Assembly: GCA_027491415.1 (NCBI GenBank)
Contig: JAOZFH010000047.1
Coordinates: 1 to 64,000, forward strand
DNA length: 64,000 bases
Direction of reading: 5' to 3'
From: Thermoproteota archaeon
Lineage (GTDB): Archaea; Korarchaeota; Korarchaeia; Korarchaeales; Korarchaeaceae
Part shown: one piece after another, positions 58,681 through 64,000 of the stretch
Layout: each line of letters opens with the position of its first letter
How positions within the stretch are numbered: the stretch's first letter is position 1
Program-made: the position numbers and the translations under genes
Notes under the pieces: generated by a model
Told to the model about the DNA's origin: nothing
The model's database searches: none
What the model saw: the letters and a program-made list of their open reading frames with translations, nothing else

Positions 58681-59442
58681 ATGCTAAAGGAGGGGCCGGC
58701 GTTGGTTTTTACTGTTGGAGACCGAAGGCTGCTGGTAGCCGCGGACCTTCACCTTGGACTTGAGGACGAACTCGCGGCGAAGGGGGTGAGCATCCCCGGA
58801 CTGTCGGCGAGAATATCTAGGCGGTTGGTAAACTTGGTGGATCGAGTGGGTCCCGAGGAATTGGTGATCCTCGGGGATTTGAAACACGGAGTGGGTCCGC
58901 CAAGCAAGTCGACTCAGCTGGTCATAGAGGAACTCGTGTCAGACCTGCTTAAGCGGGGGGTGGCGCTCACACTGGTCAAGGGGAACCACGACGGAGGGAT
59001 CGAGAACTACCTCCCCACGCGTGTGAAGATCGTCGGGCCGCGTGGATTCAGGGTGGGGGAGGTTGGGCTCTTTCACGGGCATTCTTGGCCGGCGGAGGAG
59101 GTTCTCGCGGCCGAACTGATCCTGGCCGGTCACGTTCACCCGGCAGCCAGGGTTAGAGATCCGAACACGGGCAGAAGGAGGGTCGTCAGGGTCTGGGTCA
59201 TCTCCTCCCCCGAGGAAGCCGAATCGGCCGGGACGCGAGATGCTGTCGGGGCCCGGCTGGTGCTGATGCCTGCCTATAACCAGTTTGTAGGCTTTGGACT
59301 GATTGGGTTCCAAGGCTCGAAGAGGACCCTTGGCCCTCTGTCAAGACTCATCTCGGATCGAGGGGTCGCTCACGTACTGGCACTCGACGGCACGTACTTG
59401 GGAACTCTTAGAGATCTGAGAGGGGGCCGGGAAAAAGGTTAA
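58681..59442 (+). CDS. Archaeal calcineurin-like phosphoesterase (TIGR00024 type)
   Basis: Metallophosphoesterase with VAADLHLGLED, ILGDLKHGVG, LVKGNHDGGI, HGHSWP and AGHVHPAARV, the five metal-binding blocks in order. 253 residues. This archaeal group often sits beside Lhr/ski2-like helicases and may act in DNA or RNA repair; no helicase is seen here. ATG preceded by GAGG at six bases. About 35 bases ahead of the FAD gene. Confidence 0.9.
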   Translation: MLKEGPALVFTVGDRRLLVAADLHLGLEDELAAKGVSIPGLSARISRRLVNLVDRVGPEELVILGDLKHGVGPPSKSTQLVIEELVSDLLKRGVALTLVKGNHDGGIENYLPTRVKIVGPRGFRVGEVGLFHGHSWPAEEVLAAELILAGHVHPAARVRDPNTGRRRVVRVWVISSPEEAESAGTRDAVGARLVLMPAYNQFVGFGLIGFQGSKRTLGPLSRLISDRGVAHVLALDGTYLGTLRDLRGGREKG

Positions 59443-59464
59443 TATCGCAGCGTCCAGTCGGGGC

Positions 59465-59470
59465 GGAAGG
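59465..59470 (+). promoter_or_regulatory. Shine-Dalgarno-like GGAAGG before CTG 59478
   Basis: GGAAGG seven bases before CTG 59478. A TATA-like TTAATATC lies at 59439-59446, predicting transcription from about 59468. Confidence 0.4.
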
Positions 59471-59477
59471 GATAGGG

Positions 59478-60872
59478 CTGGCCCCGGAGTACGACGTCGT
59501 CATCGTGGGAGCTGGTCCCACTGGACTCTTTGCGGCTCACGAGATCAAAAGGAGGGCGCCAGAGTCCAGAGTGCTGGTGGTTGAGATGGGCCCAGACCTC
59601 GCCGGACGCCGCTGCCCCGCCCAGTCCACAGGCAAGTGCGTGCTCTGCCCAACCTGCGCCGTGGTGTCCGGCTTCGGAGGGGCCGGCGCCTTCAGCGACG
59701 GTAAGCTCAACCTGACTGAGCGAGTTGGCGGAGAACTCGCGGACTACCTCGACGGAGGTCAGGTGCGTGAACTCATCTCCTACGTGGACTCGGTCTACCT
59801 AGAACTCGGGGCTCCTGACCGGGTCTACGGAACGGACGATAAAGCCATAGCGGAACTCAAGAGGAAGGCCTACAGGCAGGGGTTCCTCCTCATCCCGTTC
59901 AGGATAAGGCATATGGGAAGCGACGGCGGATACAGGGTGCTTCAGAACTTCAGGAGGCTGCTGGAGGAGCTGGGCGTTGAGTTTAGGTTTGGAACCCCCG
60001 TAGAGAGAGTGGAGGTCGAGGACGGGAGGGTGAGGGGGGTCTCCCTGGCCGGGGGGGAGTTCCTCCCAAGCAGATACGTGGTTGTCGCCCCAGGAAGGGT
60101 GGGCGCGAACTGGCTCGTCTCGGAGGCCAGGAGATTGGGCATGAGGGTGGAGTCCGGGAGGGTCGACATAGGCGTCAGGGTCGAGGTCCTGGCTGAGGTT
60201 ATGAGGGAGTTCACCGACATCCTCTACGAGCCCAAGCTAGTCTACTACACCAAGACCTTCGACGACAAGGTCCGCGTGTTCTGCGTCAACCCAGGGGGGT
60301 TCGTCGTCACGGAGTCCTACTGGGGGATCGTAACGGTCAACGGGGCGGCCAGGGAGGACTCAAAGACAGACAACACGAACTTCGCGCTGCTGGTCTCGGT
60401 GAAGTTCACCGAGCCCTACAAGGACTCGATCTCCTACGCGCTCGACATAGCTAAGCTGGCCAACAACATCGCCGACAACCAGCCAATCATCCAGAGGCTG
60501 GGAGACCTCCTCAGGGGCAGGAGGTCCACCCCGGCACGGATCTCCAGGAGCGTGGTGGAGCCCACCTTGGGAGGAGCGGTCCCGGGAGACCTGAGCTTCG
60601 TGTACCCCTATCGGTACCTAATGGACATTCTAGAGACCCTACAGGCCCTCAACAACGTGATGCCTGGGATATACTCGGACCACACGCTCCTGTACGGCGT
60701 CGAGATCAAGCTCCACACCGCCAAGCTGGACCTGAAGAGGAACCTGGAGAGCAAGACCATTCAGGGGCTCTACGCCGGGGGAGACGCCGCTGGAGTCTCT
60801 CGCGGCCTCATTCAGGCGTCCGCGTCCGGTGTGGTGATCGGAAGGGACGTGGCCCGACGCCTGGCGGGCTGA
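59478..60872 (+). CDS. FAD-dependent oxidoreductase, CTG start probable
   Basis: Rossmann dinucleotide-binding start EYDVVIVGAGPTGLFAAHE, then a Cys-rich stretch AGRRCPAQSTGKCVLCPTC shared with the archaeal/bacterial FAD-dependent protein family of Rv-type oxidoreductases (HI0933/GG-reductase relatives), VVVAPGRVGANWL and C-terminal GLYAGGDAAGVSRGLIQASASG. The essential GAGPTG strand is encoded partly upstream of the first canonical start (GTG 59505), so translation starts at CTG 59478 or ATA 59472; no ATG, GTG or TTG is available. 464 residues. Function unknown; a dehydrogenase or sulfur-related role is possible. Confidence 0.82.
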   Translation: MAPEYDVVIVGAGPTGLFAAHEIKRRAPESRVLVVEMGPDLAGRRCPAQSTGKCVLCPTCAVVSGFGGAGAFSDGKLNLTERVGGELADYLDGGQVRELISYVDSVYLELGAPDRVYGTDDKAIAELKRKAYRQGFLLIPFRIRHMGSDGGYRVLQNFRRLLEELGVEFRFGTPVERVEVEDGRVRGVSLAGGEFLPSRYVVVAPGRVGANWLVSEARRLGMRVESGRVDIGVRVEVLAEVMREFTDILYEPKLVYYTKTFDDKVRVFCVNPGGFVVTESYWGIVTVNGAAREDSKTDNTNFALLVSVKFTEPYKDSISYALDIAKLANNIADNQPIIQRLGDLLRGRRSTPARISRSVVEPTLGGAVPGDLSFVYPYRYLMDILETLQALNNVMPGIYSDHTLLYGVEIKLHTAKLDLKRNLESKTIQGLYAGGDAAGVSRGLIQASASGVVIGRDVARRLAG

Positions 60873-60890
60873 CCGGAGGCTCGTTGAACC

Positions 60891-60899
60891 TTTTTATAG
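60891..60899 (+). promoter_or_regulatory. TATA box of the L14 ribosomal operon
   Basis: TTTTTATAG just after the FAD gene; predicted start near 60922, leader about 23 bases with GGAGGGGTG. Confidence 0.6.
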
Positions 60900-60944
60900 C
60901 CGACCCGGGCAGGGGCCCCGAGTTGACACTCTGGAGGGGTGTAA

Positions 60945-61373
60945 ATGGCCCGTAGAGCCGTGAGAAGGCGGAAGCTAAAGGGCGTAAAGCCGAAGGTATC
61001 TCGGGGCCTGCCCGTGATGGCTAAGCTCAAGTGCGCCGACAACACGGGCGCCAGGGTCCTTCAGATAATAGGCGTGATTGGCTACAAGGGGAGGAAGGGC
61101 AGGCTCCCCTCCGCGAGCGTCGGAGATATGGTTGTGGTGGTGGTCAAGCAGGGCAAGCACGACCTCCTCCACAAGCCGTTCAAGGCGGTCGTGGTCAGGC
61201 AGAGGAAGCCCTTCAGGAGGAAGAGCGGGCAGTGGGTCGTGTTCGAGGACAACGCCGCCATACTGGTGAACGACGACGGGACGCCAAAGGGAAGCGAGGT
61301 CAAGGGGCCAGTCGCCAAGGAGGCCCTCGAGAAGTGGCCAACCCTTAGCGCAGTCTCGATGACGGTGGTGTAA
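60945..61373 (+). CDS. rplN: Ribosomal protein uL14
   Basis: Large-subunit interface protein. [24 protein letters not shown] is the signature start; [16 protein letters not shown] and the [13 protein letters not shown] loop follow. 142 residues with the archaeal N-terminal extension. ATG preceded by GGAGGGGTG. Leads the second ribosomal block; in most archaea it directly follows S17. Confidence 0.96.
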   Translation: MARRAVRRRKLKGVKPKVSRGLPVMAKLKCADNTGARVLQIIGVIGYKGRKGRLPSASVGDMVVVVVKQGKHDLLHKPFKAVVVRQRKPFRRKSGQWVVFEDNAAILVNDDGTPKGSEVKGPVAKEALEKWPTLSAVSMTVV

Positions 61374-61376
61374 GAG

Positions 61377-61757
61377 ATGGCACAGACCAAGGTTACCTCG
61401 TCCAAGCCTTCCAAGCAGCGGAAGTTCCTCTACACGGCCCCGCTGCACGTCAGGGCCAAGATGATGGCTGCCACGCTCTCTCCCGAACTCAGGGCGAGAT
61501 ATGGGAGGAGATCCTTCCCCGTCAGGAAGGGAGACAAGGTCAGGGTCATGAGGGGGGACTACGCCGGGCGAGAGGGGAAGATAATCGGCGTTGACAGGGA
61601 GAAGTATAGGATACACATAGAGGGCCTGACCAGGAAGAAGGCCGACGGGACCGAGGTCCCCATCCCCATACACCCCTCCAAGGTCATGATAATCGAACTT
61701 GACCTCAGCGACGAGCGGCGGAAGGCCGCGCTCGAGAGGGGAAAGGAGGCTGAGTGA
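61377..61757 (+). CDS. rplX: Ribosomal protein uL24
   Basis: KOW-domain assembly-initiator protein. Archaeal N-terminus ([27 protein letters not shown]), KOW motif [20 protein letters not shown] and [10 protein letters not shown]. 126 residues. Three bases after L14. Confidence 0.96.
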   Translation: MAQTKVTSSKPSKQRKFLYTAPLHVRAKMMAATLSPELRARYGRRSFPVRKGDKVRVMRGDYAGREGKIIGVDREKYRIHIEGLTRKKADGTEVPIPIHPSKVMIIELDLSDERRKAALERGKEAE

Positions 61758-61759
61758 TC

Positions 61760-62479
61760 ATGACGAAGAAGGGCGGAGGAAGGCACCTCAAGAGGATGAA
61801 GGCTCCGGGCTACTGGCCCATCGCCAAGAGGGAGTCCAAGTGGACCGTTAAGCCCAGGCCTGGCCCGCACCCCATTGACAGGGGCATCCCGCTCCTGATC
61901 ATAGTCAGGGACATACTCAAGCTCGCCACGACGGCGAGGGAGGCCAAGAGGATAATCCACCAGAAGGAGATCCTCGTGGACGGCAGGCCGGTCTACGACC
62001 ACAAGTTCCAGGTTGGGCTCTTGGACACGATAGCAATCCCCAAGGCCGAGATGTACCTCCGCATGACCTCCGACCCCACCAAGTTCCTCAGGCTGATCGA
62101 GATACCGGAGGAGGAGGTGGAACTCAAGGTTGTGAGGATAAAGAGGAAGACTGCTGTCAAGGGTGGGGGGATCCAGCTCACGGGCCACGACGGCAGGAAC
62201 TTCCTCACCGAGCCGGGCGCGGACCTGGCCAAGGTGAGGGTCGGCGACTCCCTCCTCGTCAAGGTGCCCAGCCAAGAGGTCGTCGAGGTACTGCCCCTCC
62301 GAGAGGACGCGATCGCTTTGGTCATAAGTGGAAGGCGTGCGGGCCGAATCGGGAAGATAGAGCGCATCGCTGAGTTCGTGGAGGTGAGGGACCTCGAGGA
62401 CCCGAACCTGACGTACAGGGCGCTGAAGGAGAGCCTGATCGTGGTGGGCAGGGAGGCCCCCGCCATTAAGGTGAGGTGA
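61760..62479 (+). CDS. rps4e: Ribosomal protein eS4
   Basis: Archaeal/eukaryotic S4e with S4-like RNA domain and KOW domain: MTKKGGGRHLKRMKAPGYWPI start, ILKLATTAREAKRIIHQ, ILVDGRPVYDHKFQVGLLD and GRIGKIERI. 239 residues. ATG 61760 matches the family N-terminus; the GTG at 61754 overlaps the L24 stop and would add two residues. Confidence 0.96.
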   Translation: MTKKGGGRHLKRMKAPGYWPIAKRESKWTVKPRPGPHPIDRGIPLLIIVRDILKLATTAREAKRIIHQKEILVDGRPVYDHKFQVGLLDTIAIPKAEMYLRMTSDPTKFLRLIEIPEEEVELKVVRIKRKTAVKGGGIQLTGHDGRNFLTEPGADLAKVRVGDSLLVKVPSQEVVEVLPLREDAIALVISGRRAGRIGKIERIAEFVEVRDLEDPNLTYRALKESLIVVGREAPAIKVR

Positions 62480-62486
62480 CCAGCCC

Positions 62487-63053
62487 ATGGAGTCCAGCGC
62501 GGAGAGGGTCGAGGGGAGCTACGAGGAGAAGTGGAAGAGCAACCCGATGCTTGAGCCGAGGCTCCTAGCGGTCACACTCAACATAGCGGTTGGGAGGAGT
62601 GGTGAAGTACTGGAGAGGGCGGCCTCCGTGCTCGAGGAGCTCACGGGTCAGAAGCCGGTACAGAGGAGGGCCAAGAGAACCATCAAGGAGTTCGGGATCA
62701 GGAAGAAGGAGCCCATCGCCGTGTCTGTGACGGTCAGGGGCAAGAAGGCCTATGACCTGCTGGACAGGGTCGTGGAGGCAGTCGGCAGGAGAGTCAAGGC
62801 CTCGGCCTTCGACGAGTTCGGTAACTTCGCCTTCGGCATCAGGGAGCACATAGACATCCCGGGCATGAAGTACAAGGCGGAGGTGGGAGTGTTCGGTATG
62901 GACGTCATCGTCACCATGGGCAGGGCTGGCTACAGGGTCGCGAGGAGGAGGCTCAAGAGGAGGAGGATCCCGAAGAGGCACAGGCTCACCAAGGAGGAGG
63001 CCATCGAGTACGTCAGGAAGCGCTTAAAGATCGAGGTGGTCGAGGAGGAGTGA
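62487..63053 (+). CDS. rplE: Ribosomal protein uL5
   Basis: 5S rRNA-binding large-subunit protein. LEPRLLAVTLNIAVGRSGE, LTGQKPVQRRAKRTIKEFGIRK, FGIREHIDIPGMKY and the basic tail RRRLKRRRIPKRHRLTKEEA are diagnostic. 188 residues. ATG seven bases after GGTGA. Confidence 0.97.
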   Translation: MESSAERVEGSYEEKWKSNPMLEPRLLAVTLNIAVGRSGEVLERAASVLEELTGQKPVQRRAKRTIKEFGIRKKEPIAVSVTVRGKKAYDLLDRVVEAVGRRVKASAFDEFGNFAFGIREHIDIPGMKYKAEVGVFGMDVIVTMGRAGYRVARRRLKRRRIPKRHRLTKEEAIEYVRKRLKIEVVEEE

Positions 63054-63065
63054 GAGGTGTTGAGA

Positions 63066-63230
63066 TTGGCCAAGCCGAAGAAGAGGGTCAGGACGAGGGG
63101 AAAGGGCGCTTACGTGTGTAGGAGGTGCGGGAGGGTAGGCTACGGCATCATCAGGAAGTACGGGCTGTACCTCTGCCGGTCTTGCTTCAGGGAGGTCGCC
63201 CCCCTGATGGGGTGGAGGAAGTACGAGTAG
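63066..63230 (+). CDS. rpsN: Ribosomal protein uS14 (zinc form)
   Basis: Short archaeal S14: [26 protein letters not shown] with the CxxC pair, then LYLCRSC and [10 protein letters not shown]. 54 residues, normal for the zinc-binding form. TTG 63066 is six bases after GAGGTG; GTG 63057 and TTG 63060 lie within that signal. Confidence 0.95.
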   Translation: MAKPKKRVRTRGKGAYVCRRCGRVGYGIIRKYGLYLCRSCFREVAPLMGWRKYE

Positions 63231-63244
63231 TCGGGGGTGTTGCC

Positions 63245-63637
63245 GTGACTCGGCTGGATCCACTGGCGGACGCCCTGAGCGCCCTCACAAACGCCTCCAG
63301 GCTGGGGAAGCGTGAGGTCGTAATCCCAATAGCCTCGAAGCTCATCGGGCAGGTGCTGAGGGTCATGCAGGAGGAAGGCTACATAGGCGAGTTCGAGTAC
63401 ATCGACGACGGCAGGGCCGGCAAGTACCGGGTTAAGCTCGTCGGTCGGCTCAACAAGGCGGCCGCTATCAAGCCAAGGTTCTCGGTCAAGAAGGACAAGT
63501 TCGAGGACTTCGAGCGGAGGTTCCTGCCTGCATATAACGTCGGCGCCATCGTAGTGTCCACCCCCAAGGGCGTCATGACCCACCGGAGGGCCAAGGAGCT
63601 GGGCATCGGGGGAGTGCTCCTGGCGTACTTCTACTGA
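63245..63637 (+). CDS. rpsH: Ribosomal protein uS8
   Basis: Small-subunit 16S-binding protein. [21 protein letters not shown] start, [20 protein letters not shown] and the end [26 protein letters not shown]. 130 residues, the standard archaeal length, from GTG 63245 preceded by GGGGGTG. Confidence 0.97.
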   Translation: MTRLDPLADALSALTNASRLGKREVVIPIASKLIGQVLRVMQEEGYIGEFEYIDDGRAGKYRVKLVGRLNKAAAIKPRFSVKKDKFEDFERRFLPAYNVGAIVVSTPKGVMTHRRAKELGIGGVLLAYFY

Positions 63638-63653
63638 TGGAGGGTGGTGCTCA

Positions 63654-64000
63654 ATGCCTCATCCAAAGGTCGCCGTGGAAGTGCTCGTCGAGGAGGTCCC
63701 GATAGTGGAGGGGGTGGAGGTCTCCGTAGAGGGAGACGTCATTAGGGTTAAGGGCCCCCTCGGAGAGCTGAGCAGGAAGTACGACTCCCGGATGGTGGAT
63801 GTGGAGGCAGACCAAGAGGAGAAGAAGGTTATTCTCAGGACCTACAACCCGAGGAAGTTTCAGAGGGCGTACATCGGGACCGTGGCGGCCCACATCAAGA
63901 ACATGATGAAGGGCGTCACGGAGGGCTTCAGGAAGGAGATGATCGTGGTCTACGCCCACTTCCCCATCAAGGTGGAGGTGGACGAGGAGAGGAGGCTCGT
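63654..64000 (+). CDS. rplF: Ribosomal protein uL6, 3' end outside the window
   Basis: First about 115 residues of L6: VPIVEGVEVSVEGDVIRVKGPLGELSR and RAYIGTVAAHIKNMMKGVTEGF, then the sequence stops at the window edge in frame. Next gene of the usual archaeal spc order would be eL32. ATG with GGTGC three bases before. Confidence 0.95.
   Translation, partial: MPHPKVAVEVLVEEVPIVEGVEVSVEGDVIRVKGPLGELSRKYDSRMVDVEADQEEKKVILRTYNPRKFQRAYIGTVAAHIKNMMKGVTEGFRKEMIVVYAHFPIKVEVDEERRL

Noticed and set aside
61559-62488. 309-codon minus-strand frame over S4e and L24
   Set aside because: Shadow of two certain ribosomal protein genes, low complexity, no own signal.
1-64000. CRISPR arrays, insertion sequences, integrases or phage genes
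   Set aside because: I looked for regularly spaced repeats, terminal inverted repeats and transposase or integrase motifs and saw none.

Overview
The window is chromosomal DNA of an archaeon, GC-rich and very tightly packed. The gene set points to the TACK/Thermoproteota side: ribosomal protein eS26, a crenarchaeal-type replicative polymerase PolB1, archaeal DnaG, pelota, GatD/GatE, archaeal-type AspRS/ProRS/TrpRS, an RNase P Rpp29 gene inside the ribosomal operon and a lone 5S rRNA gene. I cannot name the genus. There is no sign of phage, transposon, CRISPR or recent transfer, and I found no tRNA gene. Start codons are often GTG or TTG. Most internal operon genes carry a GGTGA Shine-Dalgarno whose last base lies 5-8 (typically 6) nt before the start. 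Applying that rule shows four, perhaps five, genes whose only sensible start is CTG.

Layout. 1-4.7 kb: truncated nucleotide-sugar dehydrogenase, PPP phosphatase, rhomboid, CoaD, HAD and SIS proteins. 4.8-9.6 kb: M42 peptidase, duplicated PhoU/TrkA-C protein, a fused aconitase-X protein (candidate phosphomevalonate dehydratase), a nuclease-like protein. 9.6-13.7 kb: PRPP synthetase, uridine phosphorylase, PfkB kinase, aminotransferase. 13.7-18.2 kb: metallophosphoesterase, NifX-like protein, degenerate DHH protein, large secreted protein. 18.2-24.1 kb: AMP phosphorylase, AspRS, IleRS. 24.1-31.5 kb: 5S rRNA, aminotransferase, exonuclease-dead PolB, eS26, ProRS, a PP-loop-less Ncs6-like protein, a nucleotidyltransferase. 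31.5-36.7 kb: pelota, DnaG, a structured non-coding stretch, prenyl synthase, TrpRS, eS17. 36.7-41.7 kb: second nucleotide-sugar dehydrogenase, GlcF/GlcD-like oxidase, GcvT. 41.7-43.9 kb: ribosomal block L22-S3-L29-Rpp29-S17. 43.9-47.5 kb: secreted protein and PolB1. 47.5-57.3 kb: one long minus-strand array iorA-iorB-HMG-CoA synthase-thiolase-DUF35-HMG-CoA reductase-gatD-gatE. 57.5-60.9 kb: HTH regulator, SWIM protein, phosphoesterase, FAD protein. 60.9-64 kb: ribosomal block L14-L24-S4e-L5-S14-S8-L6, cut by the window end.

Three themes tie genes together. First, archaeal lipid synthesis: thiolase, DUF35 scaffold, HMG-CoA synthase and reductase, the aconitase-X protein and a prenyl diphosphate synthase. 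Second, nucleoside salvage or degradation: uridine phosphorylase coupled to a PfkB kinase, plus AMP phosphorylase, which together resemble the archaeal pentose bisphosphate route feeding type III RubisCO. Third, information processing: two B-family polymerases (one with a dead exonuclease), primase, a RecJ/Cdc45-like protein, four aminoacyl-tRNA synthetases and a ribosomal supercluster split into two blocks. No gene-free stretch exceeds 300 bases; the largest are 24071-24350, which holds the 5S gene, and 33929-34166, which holds a candidate structured RNA.
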